A stretch of 64,000 nt of DNA from Fragum whitleyi (GCA_948146395.1 OX411552.1:8752186-8816185), one strand, 5' to 3'; positions 1 through 12,225 are shown, numbered from the stretch's first letter. Notes: a model not told the origin generated them from the letters alone. Made by a program: numbers and translations.

Positions 1-794
1 GACTTCAATGAGATGATGCATGGCAGAATTCCTTGTTAAGTAACCATTGTAGAATCAACTTCAATTTTTGCATTACGCAAAAAATGATCGTAGGATTTTA
101 ATTTAAACAGGGTTTCGGAAAGTCATCCCCACCTTTACGGAAACAAAAGTGTGCACCTAAACATAAAACACAACAAAATAACTACTGGTATACTGTAATT
201 AGACCCATGAAATATATGAATGTCAGTGCACTAATAATAGTAGTTTTTGGATAGGGCCTTAATAGCAAAAAATCAGTGAATTGTCAACCCGTAATAATAA
301 GGGTTCACCGAAGTTCGATCGAAAATCAAATGTAAGAAGAGCACCTAATGCTGATAGCAACGCTTGGTGGATGCTAATATTGGAATGTGGAAAAAATAAA
401 AAATGAAAAAGGAGAATCGGCTTGCAAAAATTTCACTTAAAGACATCGGCTTTAACCGTTCAGGTTTGGAAAGTGAACACATATTTTTAAAGTGACGGTG
501 CGCAGACCATCTGTAATTGGTAAGCCTTATTCAAGTTTTACTTTCTTTGAAACTTACCTATTTATTAACAGGAAACACCAAATCGCTACCAAAAACATCA
601 CCACTGGATACAAAAAGAATAAATAGAGACTTTGAATTGAGAAACACGATATATACAATAATATAAACCTGTGTTAGAAGTTTCTTATAATATCAATAAG
701 TGAAGGGAGACATCTTGCAGCCTGGACAACATAATAAATGTTGACTTCTTGTCTAGGACACTAAGTCAATAAATATAAACGGAACGCAAATTGA

Positions 795-885
795 TGACTT
801 TGGTCAGACTGCGGTCTGTACAGGCTGATCTGATGTTGTACTTGGCGCATATGTAAAATTGTTCAAAATGTCACGCACACATTAG
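795..885 (-). mobile_element. MITE fragment with TGTGCGTGACATTT-type end
   Basis: The stretch running into TGTCACGCACA is related to the complete inverted-repeat elements at 7789-8026 and 53843-54084. It also shares the ACAGGCTGATCTGA block with the 54 kb copy. Only one end is recognisable. Confidence 0.45.
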
Positions 886-3800
886 TCTGAAAAATTGAAA
901 CAGGCATTAATTTTAGGGAAAGCCTTTTTTTAAAAAAAAAACCCAAACTTTTCAATAATTCCTAACTGAAAAGGCATCAATGAATTAAATTTAGGGCATT
1001 AAGACATTCTATGAATAATATTTATCATTTCGTGAAATAGAAATACAATATTGCCTAACAACCTCACAGGTATATAAACAATTAATGTCCAATTATGTTG
1101 TGATTAAACACCATACCTTACATAAATCTTCACGTTTACAAAATTAGAATGACATATATGAAATATGTGTTTATACAAAATACAAATACAAAATTGTTTA
1201 TTGTTCAAATCATAAACATAATGATATACGAACATTACAAAATAATCTTGCATACATGCAAATACATTGAGACCGTGACGGGTGTCACAGAAAGGTATCG
1301 CGGACATATGTGTTTATAAAACTAGTAAAAATAAATTCCTTGCATTAATACGTTTAGAGCCCGAGTTTTATACCAACGGTTGTAGTAGTACCTGTGTAGT
1401 GCTTTTGACTGTACTTTGTTAAGATATAATTCAATTTTATCCAACAGTCATGCAGTTCCTTGTTATGCACAAAATAACCCTTTTCCGCCATGTTTTGGCT
1501 ATACCGCCATAGCTATGGCAGTCTTATGTTGCTTCAATGCTTATGCTCATAAAAAGCTTCATTTTGATATATAATATACCTGGCAATACTGCTTTTTCTT
1601 AGCAAATGAAGTGTCCTTAAAATTGAGTCTCAAACACTTTACATGAACGTTAAAACTGACTTTCTTGGCAAATGAAGTGCCCTAAAATTGCTAACACTTA
1701 ACAAGAACCTGAATGTGTTTCTTTGATTCTTTGAGTCAAAAATGCGTTTAAATGTATATAACTTTTTTTATATTTGAGAAAAAATCTCGTTTTTCTTTGA
1801 GACACTGCTGTGTATCAAAATATTTATACACTGGAAAAAAACCGCCTCAGTCATAAAGAAAGAGCAATTATTAACAAAAGACACATTCCATGTTTAAACA
1901 CTATTAAAGACAAATTGCGGTAAGGCTCACTCATAAGCTGTTTTTGAGTCAGGATTTGTAGAGGATTTGTCCAGCTTCAAAAATTGACACCCCCTATTTT
2001 TAGACAATAAAGGCTCGACCATATCGACTAGAGATTAATAGCCATCCTCTGTAAGCATTTACACTTTTACATAGTGAGTGTGGCACGCCATGTCTCGGAT
2101 TTATTTGAAACTTGTATGATTATCAGACCTTAATACCCCTAGGAGTAAATGATAGTTTTTTCGTCAATTTGCTGTTTGGTTGCCATGAAAACCAATCTAA
2201 AAGTTTTTTGATAAAAAATGGCAAATATAAATTTGAAAAAAGGCATTTTTCAGTCATTGTTTTCTTGCTTATAAAAAGATTTACAAAATATTACCTTTCT
2301 TTTATAAATTGTTTTATCCTTAGTCAACCATTGGCACTTTTTAAATTCATTTCACTTGTTTGCAGTATTCGATGCTTTACCATATTTAGGTGGATGGGGT
2401 AAGACATCTTTTTGAAAATGTCATATTTTGGCATTTTCTTGAAGCATTTTTGAAACAATGCAGCTAGTTTGAAATTATGTGTACCTAATAAAGAATGCAT
2501 CATCCATGCCTCTATCATAAAATAGAAAAAAAAATATTGGGATTTCGTCCGTAAAGGGGGTTACTATTGTAACCACACACAGGCACCGTCAAGTCAAAGA
2601 AATTGTATTTTTGTATATGTTTTCTTTGTGGAAACACAATAGATGTTCAATATAAATGTATGTTTTGATATTCAAGTTTGGGAGGTATATAGATGTCATC
2701 AATAAAAGTCAGCCAGAAGTCTTTAACTCAAGGTCAAGGTCAAGGTCATTTGTTAACCATTTTGCACCATTTTTGAAAATGGTTGGCGCTTTTTTTGATG
2801 ATATAAATTAAAAGTGCACTTTTGTTTGATGAAGCGGAAAAAAATGTACTTAATTTTTTTCTTATTTAATTTTCATGTATGTAACAACAACAAAATAAAG
2901 GAATGTCCATTTTCTTGTGGTATCAGCTTAAAAAAAGCTTAAATGATAACTTATATGATACGATTTTTTAAAAAAAAATAACAAAAATAAGTTTACGATT
3001 TTAAATTGGCTAATTTGTTAACAAAATAAATTCATAATTGCGAAATATTGACTACACATTTTGTTATTTCTATCCGCCATTTTGGATTGTTGCTATGGGA
3101 TCAAAGGGAAGTAACTCTAATATAAGTAAAGGAATATTTATTAATTCATCTTTCAATTAAAATGGCCATATACTGTAAAATCTTCTTGATTGAATTATTG
3201 TAACCTCCTGAAAACAGCAATAGTTCATGTATATTATGGCCATTGTTCAGTGTATGCAATTTTCAATTGAGAAATGTGAAAAATTTAGGGTATGTTCCCA
3301 ATGGGATTTTTAATGTTTTGATAACTAGAACACCCAATCTATTAGCATTCAACAATATTTTTACCCATAAGCGCTGCAAAAATCTGAAATTTGGGTCGGA
3401 AATTTTGCATTTTTGCAAAATTCTATCTTTCTATGGCCTGTTTCTATGGCAACATAGGACCCCTTTCCGAATGAGTGATATACATGTATTTTGTAATGAT
3501 TTTTTATGGGGATCAACTTTTGCAAGTTTGAACATAATCTGTAGTTGTGCGTGCCAAAAAAAGTGTAAGTGCTTGAAGAGAATGGCTATTAAAACTTCAA
3601 GTCCTCTAACCATAGATATTGGCTTACTAACTTTCTAATAACCATACTTTATGCCTTTCTCAAAACCAAATACTGATTACGTGAATGACGTTCTTCGACG
3701 TAATTGCTTTATCGTACAGACGTCAGAAGCGGCATATCTTGACTAATTCTACAAGATTATCTTCTGCTTATATTTACAAGACAGATTATTTTAAAAATTG

Positions 3801-4530
3801 TAAAACCTGACTCAGTTTAAAGCTTAAAAACGTTTTTTTTTTTTTTTTTTTTTTTCCTGGATCAGAATCCATTTCAAGAGGCCATCATTACGATACAAAT
3901 AATTGTTTAATCGTCTTTGTAACAAAACGGTGGGAATATTTCAACACTTCTTGCGTGAATCGCTGGCATATCAAATGCCTAAGACACATGTGAAATGTTG
4001 TTTCGAAATATCAGTATTTAGAAGGCACACGTGATGCTCGAAAATATGGTGACCACTACTCAAGTTAAGGCATAAAATTCATGTAATCGAAATATGCTCA
4101 TTTTGACACATGTAGAGGTTTTATTTAAGCTAACCTGTATTTTTCACGATATAAAATAACATAAAGAAAAGAAATTCCAAATTTTCACCGAGGCGTTTTT
4201 TTCTTGACGTCAGTATATGAATCTATTACCTGGTCGAGGTTGGGAGAATTTATCATAAGGAGGCTTTGCCGAGTCATGATACTTACTCACACTCAAGACC
4301 AGATAACATTGACATTAAAGACATTAACATATAATTTGATAATGCAATCATTTACCAGGTTTTAAAAAGATGTGTGAAAGTGGTTCGGCTAAGGCTCACG
4401 GGTATACAAATTGTTTATCTGCAAACATACTTTGTTATCAGACAGGTGATATCAGGCACGTCAAAACAGACTTCGTTAAGTGATAAAAATATTTTCTTTT
4501 TTTAGTTCATTGATGTATGAAACTTTAAAT

Positions 4531-4582
4531 CTTATCACACTTTATGAAAACGCGAAGCGGATTCATACATGAGTGTGATAAG
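4531..4582. repeat. Foldback with GCGAAGCGG loop
   Basis: CTTATCACACT on the left and AGTGTGATAAG on the right are perfect reverse complements around a short loop containing CGCGAAGCGG. A related right half with ATGAGTGTGATAAG recurs near 9940-9952, so this belongs to a dispersed family. Confidence 0.7.
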
Positions 4583-5574
4583 GTTTTTTCGGTTCATTCC
4601 CCCGTGAATTTAGAATGACTCTCTTCATACTGTATTTTATGATTTAATATAATGAAGCTAAAATGGCAAAAAAATCTTCATGATAAGACAGATTTCTTAC
4701 GGGACTAATTTGCGCGCAAAATTAAAAATAAGCTGCATACTAAAATTGTTTTCATTAAGGAATAAAACGTACTTTTCAGCCAATCAGTATGCAAGAAAAT
4801 TAATGGAACCCTCTTTTATTAACTATTTAAAGCCCCGTCTGTGTTCGTGAACATTTCCGAAACGCAAGACAATGATCCTAGACGTTTATGTACACAAAAA
4901 CTAGACTTTTATTATCAAAGATAAGCTTTGATTTTTCATTCAAATATTCGGCAATGCAAATGATTATGATGCGATGATCTAAATACAGGCATAACTAGAT
5001 GAATACTTATAACCTGCTAGATTTCGGACTCCAATACTGCTCCAATATTTGAATACCACTCCTTTACCGCTCCTGTGTGTGGGCGTATGTCACATTACCA
5101 AAATCTCATTTACATTTTAACTTTATACGACAGATTATGCGTTTCACGAAAAAGCCACTGTTTGTCGATTGTTTGTATTTTTATGTAAATCATCTTTCAT
5201 CAGACTTAATCAAGAAAAAATATTCAAACAACATTCATGAAAGATCGACTTTTTATTCTAAACGCAGACAGTGGCTTTAAGCTTTTTTTCCAGAAAAGTC
5301 ATGTATCTTACTAGAGATGGCCGACATTATGATGCTTAACGTAGATGGTGAAGTTGATACATTGTTTGTCTGGCTAGCAGTTAGATCTTGTTCCACTACT
5401 GGTAGCGAGCCTGGAATTGGAAACAAACACTTTGAAATACCATGTAATTTACAATCATCCGATTCGAAACAATTCTAAATCTCTCACTATAAGTTTTATT
5501 CATTCATTCCAAACTCTCACTCGATTACTCCATGATCATTCGAAAAATCACCAGAATCTTTCTCAATACTTCAT

Positions 5575-6268
5575 TCGTAATATCGGTCGGGCTTCTCCGT
5601 AAACTGGAGAGTACGTTGGATCCAAGTGTAGTGTATTTGGTCATTTTTAGTGGGTTCGGCTCTTAGCATACTTCGGTTAATACGCTTGAAGAAAAGCACA
5701 TTCCTTTAATACTTTCCGATCGTCTGTAGGTGATCTTTTTGGCATTTTATAATTTGATGACAAATTTGAAAAACAGTAAATCGCTGCGTTTTATTCATCA
5801 AATCCTAAAATGTCCACTTTTTACCATTCGTTGATTTTTTCCACAACGTCATCTTCAGTAATGTTGATTGATTGATTGAATGGGGTTTTACGCCGCTTTC
5901 AACATTATTTCAGTTATATCGCGGCGGCCGGAGCACCTAACAACGGATTCCTGGTATTTCTCACGCCAGTACTACCATTACATCCTTTCCTAGCCTCCGA
6001 CTGCTATTTCACATAGGTTTACGATTATCTACCCATTGGTGAAAGACAAACGTCGGAAAGGATATTTGCCGCCACCGGGGATCGAACCCACGACTTCCAG
6101 ATTGGAAGTCTTATGCCTAACCAACTGCGCTATGGTGGCGGCATCTTCAGTAATGTATGTGACGTCACATTAACCTACGTGCGATATGACGCGCTTTAAT
6201 GTGTGTGCCCTCATTATTCCCGAGGTCTATTTCATAGAATCGCCGAAGGTTCCCGAGTGACAATACTT
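5575..6268 (+). repeat. Dispersed 400-base repeat, copy 1, interrupted by a SINE
   Basis: This matches two other copies at about 16320-16590 and 61263-61680. Shared landmarks in the same order are a TCGG..TTCTCCG..AACTGGA..AGTAC block, AAGTGTAGT, a CGGTTAATACG-type block, an ATAATTTGATG block, a GACGTCA region, CATTATTCCCGAGGTCTATT, and CGCCGAAGGTTCCCGA. A SINE occupies 5865-6142. Nature of the element is unknown; no coding sequence is visible. Confidence 0.65.
5865..6142 (-). mobile_element. tRNA-derived SINE with 14-base target duplication
   Basis: Read on the minus strand, it begins with a 75-base tRNA-like head (6142-6068). The head has paired ends GCCGCCA/TGGCGGC, an A-box-like TAGCGCAGTTGG and a B-box GGTTCGATCCC. 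An unrelated body follows, then a short TTGA-type repeat tail near 5865-5880. ATCTTCAGTAATGT occurs immediately on both sides (5851-5864 and 6143-6156), the target-site duplication expected of LINE-assisted insertion. The anticodon loop looks non-canonical, so this is not a functional tRNA gene. A diverged relative lies at 39150-39390. Confidence 0.9.
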
Positions 6269-6589
6269 CAAATCGGAGATATCCTTAGCATTTTTAATTT
6301 TACGTGACATTTTGAAAATTTGATTCACCTAAAATGTGGGTAAAACTTTATGAAACCAAATTATCAGGACATGAGGTTATAAAACTTGTCTCATTCTCAA
6401 ATGAGAATTTGCTGAAATTTCAAATTTAGACTATAACTTCAATTCTGTAATAATACTGTAATAAATGTATAAATGTAAAAGATAATATTGATAAGTTTTT
6501 AATAACAACAAACTATTAATGCTGTCTTTTATACTCATACAGTTATTTGAATTCAAAGTTTGAAAACATTCTCAATTGATAATGAGTAA

Positions 6590-7045
6590 TGATTAGCCAC
6601 CGAAAAGCATTAAAGAAAGTTTTTCTTTAATGCTTTTCGGTGGTTTATCGAGAAATAATGGTAGATTATCACTTGATAAACTCACCGCAAAAGCAGTGAG
6701 ATTATCAAAAACTTATACCCTGCTTTTGAGCATTTCATCCTATCTGACGTCAACTATGCGGGGCGAAAAAAGTGACGTCACAATGAACGTTGCATAGCAA
6801 TCACGCGCAAAATGACGCGCTTTACGAAAATGTGTCTTAAAAATGTCATATTTTGTCTCATTTTTGCATTAAAGAAATAGAATAATCGTTTGTTTTTTGT
6901 GTAAGATCGATAGATATTTCATCTCGTGAACAACAAAAGCTATATTTTCACGAGTGGCTCCGCCACTCGTGAAAATACAGCTTTTGTTGTTCACTCGATG
7001 AAATATAAATCGATCTTACACTGAAACAAACGATTATCCTCTATA
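6590..7045 (+). repeat. Foldback-bearing repeat with TGACGTCA motifs, copy 1
   Basis: Two strong hairpins frame the element. At 6597-6645, arms containing CCACCGAAAAGCATTAAAGA flank a short loop. At about 6916-7004, arms carry GTGAACAACAAAAGC and CACGAGTGGC. Between them lie ATCCTATCTGACGTCA, GTGACGTCACAATGAACGTT and AATGACGCGC. Copies at 25345-25690 and 28105-28510 run in the opposite orientation with the same landmarks in reverse order. Confidence 0.7.
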
Positions 7046-7788
7046 TAATTGGGCCCTGATGATGAGATTAACTATTTCTCATATATCTTTAGTCACCTTT
7101 GTCTTTTATAACGAACAACCATCAAATATTTTTTTGTTTTCACATAACGTCATTTCGACGTCGTCTAGACGAACGTTTACTCAGTATTTTTATGCGATTT
7201 ATAATACAAAAAAAATACTGTTTATTCGATAAAAATTACTCGATTTTGTTTGTGAAAATCTGATCCTTAACTTCCCTAGTGTACAAACGTTAAGTAAGCG
7301 AGTTATATAACATTTCTTTCCTTAACTCGATTAAAAAAAAATCAAAAAAATCTCTTGACATAACGTGTTTATGACAGGGCTGTTTCCCCCGGTCCCACAG
7401 ACACAGCTTTCAAAAATAATCGTAGTGCCTAGACAAAGCGTGTTCTCCCCGATCTACTACGAATTTGAACGGTTTATATCCGACCATCCATGGAAATACC
7501 GCCTTTTTTAAGACACCATCGGTGTGTTTCCGGCATACCAGAAATAACTACGGCGCGATCCGATGTACTGCATTACGTCGCGATTTTATTCCAGAGTAAT
7601 ACGAGTTAAGGTGCCAAATTACAACGAAATGGTACGACGTAGACCAACTCTACCGATTTCTTACTTCGAAGTACTATGATTAATTAAGATTTATTTAGAC
7701 ATGCCCTCAAGTTTGCAGAACGAATACAAGTATATTTTTTTCACAAGATTATGTCCCGATTTCGAGCGCTGGGTAAATAGTTTTATTT

Positions 7789-8026
7789 GAGCCTGTGCGT
7801 GACATTTCCAACAATTTCATAAGTGCGCAAAGCAATGACTCTTGCGAGTCTGTGCATCTGGACAGCCTGACTAGAGTCTTTGCAATGCGATTTATAGATA
7901 AATAAGGAATCAAAGTATTTGTATACAGTAAGGCAAACTTCGCATTGCACTATGTTACTCTCTAGGCTTCTAAATGTTTGTACCTAAAACAGGTGTCATT
8001 GTGTTTGAAATGTCACGCACAGGCTC
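7789..8026. mobile_element. MITE with GAGCCTGTGCGTGACATTTC inverted ends
   Basis: The left end GAGCCTGTGCGTGACATTTC is matched by its near-perfect reverse complement at the right end (GAAATGTCACGCACAGGCTC). No coding sequence lies inside. A second complete copy is at 53843-54084. The superfamily cannot be assigned from the ends alone. Confidence 0.75.
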
Positions 8027-8137
8027 CTTTAAGATCAACAACCCAGCTGTCATATTGATCTTATTGATCTTACAGTGATACACGTACATTGCCAAACCAC
8101 CACCAACAACAACAAATTACCCCATTTGAAATTGCAG

Positions 8138-8243
8138 TCTTGAGTTTGATGTGTCGACATTTAAAGGTGAAGGAAAGGTTTTCACTGTACCTAATGGTGG
8201 AAGTGAGGTGCTCGATAAAGGAGACAGATTTAATGTAGCTTAA
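8138..8243 (+). CDS. Candidate last exon of an unrecognised gene
   Basis: A plausible acceptor (TTGAAATTGCAG) is followed by a 34-codon frame in phase 2 that ends in TAA at 8241-8243. The encoded peptide is rich in Gly, Asp and Lys, contains FTVPNGGSEVL and KGDRFNVA, and looks protein-like rather than random. I do not recognise the family. No AATAAA was seen shortly downstream and no upstream exon could be identified, since the preceding 240 bases are a MITE. The opposite strand is also open here, so the reading is uncertain; it may be a relic. Confidence 0.3.
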
Positions 8244-9531
8244 GGCCATACTATCGTAAACGCCTTTTTGGGGTCCCGGCGTATTATTGTAGGTAAATGA
8301 GAGCATCATAATAATGAGTTTGAATGAAATAATTACAAAGTAAATATTCCCTTAGATGCTATTCCCGAAAATCGAGGTAATTCATAGTACAATGGGGTGA
8401 AATTACAACAGATCTTTGTTCATCTGTGTAGATCGATGTGGATCGAGCTGCTAGTCGCTTATCTCTTCATAGACAGGTATCGGGGCTACTCTTCGTACAT
8501 TTGCGTTATTCAGGTTTCATCGCCGAGGCAGGCACGCCGATGTTTGCCTCGAATTACGCCGAATAAGGTCGATTTGTCTACTACAAACAACGACGACGTA
8601 CACCGAGCCACAACCATTTCCGCACGACTTAAGAAATCGGAAGAAAAATAGTGCATGTTAAAATGTGTCCGATGTATTAGTGATCCCAAATTGATGCCAA
8701 TTTCAGCCAGGAAGCACTGCGACTCTCCCGAAGCACGGCGATTGGTGCCGATTTTAAATTTTGAAATCGGGATCAAATCGGGGCCAATTGGACCGGGGAT
8801 AAGCAACAAGTGTAATTCCAGTCAGTGCTTGTTTTACAACACGAACATTTTCCTGGAATATTTTTGCTATAAGCAGGACCCGATGATCTAGGATAAAATT
8901 CATTTGCAGACGAGGTTGATTAGGGACAGTTTAAAGGTGCTCTATCACAGTTTTTCAAAAAAATAATACAAAAGTTGTTTTTAGATTTGGAAATGTTTTT
9001 ATTTTTAGACGATTTAGAAATGGCCCTAGGGCATTGGCACTAAGACAAGTGTTTCAATGATTTTGTAAATGATTTTGTAATTTTTTTTTCAAAGCGGCAA
9101 TATCAGTTTGGGATCCAGTGTAATTGTTTCTAGTCTATAAATTACAAATTCATTTTTTCCATGAATAATCTTTCACTTTTGCTTGTTTTGATATGAAGTT
9201 TTTGGCTGTCAAATAGTTTTACCTTTATCTTTGATTGAAGAAGACAAACATGCGAAATGCACATTCATAAAAAGTAGGATTGAAATTGAAGAATGATTTT
9301 TTAGGCGCTAGTAGTTGCTTTATTTTTCAGAATGATTTTTGCTGAATTCGGGAATATCGGCATTTCTTTCCTTGCATTATCAGATTGAATCTTATTATTT
9401 TAAGGGCTTCAACAAGATGAGGTCGTTACTTCTGATTGATTTTATGAAAATTTTCAAAAATCACATTTTCCCAATCTGTGAAAGAGCAGCTTTAAATACA
9501 TACCAGGTCTCATTTATCAGTATATACTTAC
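8244..9531. other. Intergenic stretch with no supported feature
   Basis: Several short frames overlap on both strands between 8397 and 8890, and a small inverted arrangement of GATCCC/GGGATC-type blocks lies at 8680-8805. None has splice context or recognisable protein similarity. The remainder is AT-rich and unremarkable. Confidence 0.5.
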
Positions 9532-9840
9532 AAAGATCTTTTATGTCGTACCATGAATTACTCGAGTTTACGTTGAATAATTGTACACTACATCCAATCG
9601 GAGCCAAGTTGTAAATGGAACAATCAATATCGGTAACTCGAACTCCTTCATCTCGAATTCGAGACACTTTGTATGTCGAACCAGTTTCTGGAAACAACCA
9701 GTTGTGTGACATATTTGTGAGGTACGTCATCAAATTTCTCGAGACAACGGTAGCTGTGACGTCACAATACAACGTCGCATCTACTTTACTGCCATGTCTG
9801 GAAACGTCTTTTGGTTTGACCTCGATGTCAATTGGTACAT
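9532..9840 (-). CDS. Extracellular, probably Ig-like domain exon (exon A of a three-exon partial gene)
   Basis: A 309-base internal exon. It follows a pyrimidine-rich acceptor (TTCTCGTTCTTGCCAG) and ends at a strong donor, GTAAGTAT. Both boundaries are phase 1, typical of exons encoding single extracellular modules such as immunoglobulin domains. The roughly 103 residues start DVPIDIEVKPK, include TLYC early and TDIDC plus PIGC late, and carry N-glycosylation sequons (NMS, NSS). The Cys spacing allows an Ig-type disulfide, but no classical W or D-x-G-x-Y-x-C signature is clear, so the Ig call rests largely on the phase and on exon B. It is on the same strand as exons B (11908-12225) and C (to 17660), probably one gene read right to left. 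No signal peptide or membrane exon was found. Confidence 0.6.
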
Positions 9841-10104
9841 CTGGCAAGAACGAGAAAAACTTTAAGAGGTGAAGAGAGTATTGTGTTGATTTCATTAAAC
9901 AAAAAAAACTAATAACAATTCTCGAAGAAGATACATACATGAGTGTGATAAGAGTTTTTTGTCTCGTATCTCTATGAATTCGACAAAAAATATCTTCATA
10001 ACTTATAATCCAATATAATGAAGCAAAAATTTAAAGATTTGTAAATTTCGAAATTGCTTAACGACGTAGAGTAAAACTGTTATATATATAATGTACACTG
10101 AAAG

Positions 10105-10398
10105 TACACTCAATCTTGCTCGAACAACCACGTCTATTAATCGACTAATGTTATCATACGACCGTTTTCAAAATAGTTCGAACCTTTCTAATTCAAAATA
10201 TCTTATTTAGAGGGTATCATTGGTTTGAAAAAAATATCGTGAAATGTTCTTAGGTTGTTGATGAGTTTGTACAACAGGATTATTGAGAAATTCGCAAACA
10301 TTCTCCATATATATCATTTTTCTTATTTGTAAATAAAAAGCGTCATAAGCACCCATTGTCCTTCAAGACCGTTTTTTGGTGGTCCCGTCAGTGGTCGC
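10105..10398 (-). mobile_element. Diverged fragment of the GGTCGCTTAA MITE family
   Basis: An ACACTCAATCTTGCTCGAAC start and GGTCCCGTCAGTGGTCGCTT near the right side match the elements at 35013-35887 and 38658-38988. The right end runs directly into the TTAA of the next element. Confidence 0.5.
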
Positions 10399-10627
10399 TT
10401 AACACTTTCCTGTTTTACAAAATTTTGGACCTGTCCAAATTCAAAGGTTTTGCAGACGAAAATTTAAAATGGATTTAATTTGAAAAATAACCATTCTATA
10501 GGGTTTAAAATTTTGTAGAAAAAGAAAAAAATGTTTGTCACAAACAATTTCTTCTTTTTCTACAATGTTTTTTCAATTACAAAATCTTAGGGACGTAAAA
10601 ACCAGGGATTGGACAGGAAAGGGTTAA
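10399..10627. mobile_element. piggyBac-type MITE flanked by TTAA
   Basis: TTAACACTTTCCTGT at the left and CAGGAAAGGGTTAA at the right are inverted, with TTAA on both outer edges. TTAA target duplication plus a CCC/GGG-type terminus is the hallmark of piggyBac elements. The interior has no transposase frame; it contains complementary AGAAAAAGAA/TTCTTTTTCT blocks near 10520-10560. Confidence 0.65.
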
Positions 10628-10685
10628 TACAAGTCTTACTGCAGAGTAACTTCTGTTTGACATAATTATGTATGTCAAAAACAAA

Positions 10686-10946
10686 TGTGACCCGTCACGC
10701 GAAAAGGAATCATCCGGGAATTCCGTTTAATAAACATTTGAAAAAGATAGTAGTGGTAGTACAGGCCAATGGGAGGTCAAAAATTCTTTCATGGGAAGGT
10801 AGATCTAGATTGATCATTTTAGATTCAGAAAATAAGTGAAGTGTGAAAAGCTTTAACCCTAGTCAGTCTGCGCAATCCGCGCAGTCTGACTAGGTTCGAC
10901 ACTGAACGCACTTTCCAATTGGTCCTTTTTCGCGTAACGGGTCACA
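10686..10946. mobile_element. MITE with TGTGACCCGT inverted ends
   Basis: TGTGACCCGTCACGCGAAAA at the left faces TTTTTCGCGTAACGGGTCACA at the right. An internal near-palindrome (CTAGTCAGTCTGCGC/GCGCAGTCTGACTAG) spans 10858-10895. Fragments of the same ends occur near 29527, 41775 and 44035-44075. Confidence 0.75.
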
Positions 10947-11907
10947 AATATATACGTTTCTTAATTGGCATTTAAACTTACCATTGGATTTAGATATTAC
11001 ACATATTGTTTTATCACCAATCATACAAATGTCATTCTATGGTTGTCGGAATTTGAATACGACATTTTGACTTAAAGGTAGCAATAGACAGCGGCCTCCC
11101 GACTCTATAAACCGGAAGTGGGATTTCGTTTATTTTACGGCTCTTTTTGCGCGTTGTTTAAAAAGACACGTTTTCGAAAGATTCTGCTTATGGAAATAAC
11201 GTACAAAAATGATGGTAAAATTTCATAATTTAGCTTCTTTCAAAAATTTGACATCAATTGAATGACTGGGTCATTAAATTTAACAATAAAAATGCGTTAT
11301 AAGCGTCATTCAATAGGTGAGGTCACTGTAAAATAACGAACTTTCTTATTTGCATGGAAAGGTATACTGATTTTTTACCAAATAAAGGAAAAATATGAGT
11401 TTTAAACAAATCGGAAAATAAGAAAAATTCATTGGGTCATTTCTTCAAAAAATAGATTTTTGTAGCATTTTTACCCCGTAAAATTACAAAAATTAGTGCA
11501 TTTTTAACTTTTGAAGGTAAACTGTGCAAATGCAATTGATCAAAAAGAAATTTTCTTGGCAACAGCCATTGTGTACATGTACAAGGTCTATCAAAATAAG
11601 TGTGGTTTATAGCTATAAAGTGGTACTGAGTTTATACTAGACCTTAAACAAATATAAGCGTTTTACGGGAAAATGTCCAATACCACTTAAGGGCAGATAA
11701 CTCTAGCATGAAAACGAGCTTGGAAAGGTACCTTCAAATTTTGAAATAATGACTATACAATGTAAATCTACAACATATTTGACCAAGAAAAAAATTCATT
11801 GGGCAGAAAAAAATGACGCCATGTGTCCATTGCTACTTTAAAGCTTTTCTTTATGTTATCATTATGTGATTAAATAGGGTTTTATTATATGTACTTTTCC
11901 AACTTAC

Positions 11908-12225
11908 CATAAAGGACAAGACTCTTTGATATATTCTTTCCTTCAGCATACAGCCCCATGTCCACAGACAGCCAGTAAGTTCCAACGTCGTTAAGAGAGG
12001 CTTTGTCAACGGTAACGTAAATTCTACGGTAACTCTTCCTGATTCTATACTTTGTACTAACTACGGATGTACTGCCGTAGGTATATGTAGGTGTCCAGTG
12101 GGTTATAGGAGTTGTTGAATATTTACGATACAGATACATGACGTTGTAAGACGATGGTATGTCAAACGTCAAAGTAGCGTCTGAGTTGTTTAACGCTGCA
12201 TCGGATCCTTGGTATTCCGTGAACC
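11908..12225 (-). CDS. Immunoglobulin-like domain exon lacking the usual cysteines (exon B)
   Basis: A 318-base exon with acceptor TTTTCTTCTGTAG and donor GTAAGTTG, phase 1 at both ends, giving 106 residues. The pattern is V-set Ig-like: an early strand with ATLTFDIP, a middle MYLYRK, and a late VTVDKASLNDVGTYWLSVD that matches the D-x-G-x-Y-x-C turn of Ig domains. Leu occupies the position where Cys is normal, and the early strand has Phe instead of Cys; the exon encodes no Cys at all. N-glycosylation sequons are present (NNSD, NIS). It lies between exons A and C on the same strand. The product is presumably secreted or a cell-surface protein; the exact family is unrecognised. Confidence 0.7.

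Larger units (their letters stand above)
1..5570. other. AT-rich repeat-bearing stretch without a recognisable gene
   Basis: No open frame here has splice signals and protein-like composition together. It contains a MITE fragment near 795-885, a T tract of over 20 bases near 3834-3856, a short GGTCAA-type repeat near 2730-2750 and a foldback at 4531-4582. Sequence around 5480-5570 faintly resembles the TA-flanked MITE family seen later. I see nothing else that can be supported. Confidence 0.6.

Noticed and set aside
6068..6142. A tRNA gene
   Set aside because: The acceptor stem and B box look good, but the anticodon loop is non-canonical and it is the head of a SINE with target duplications.
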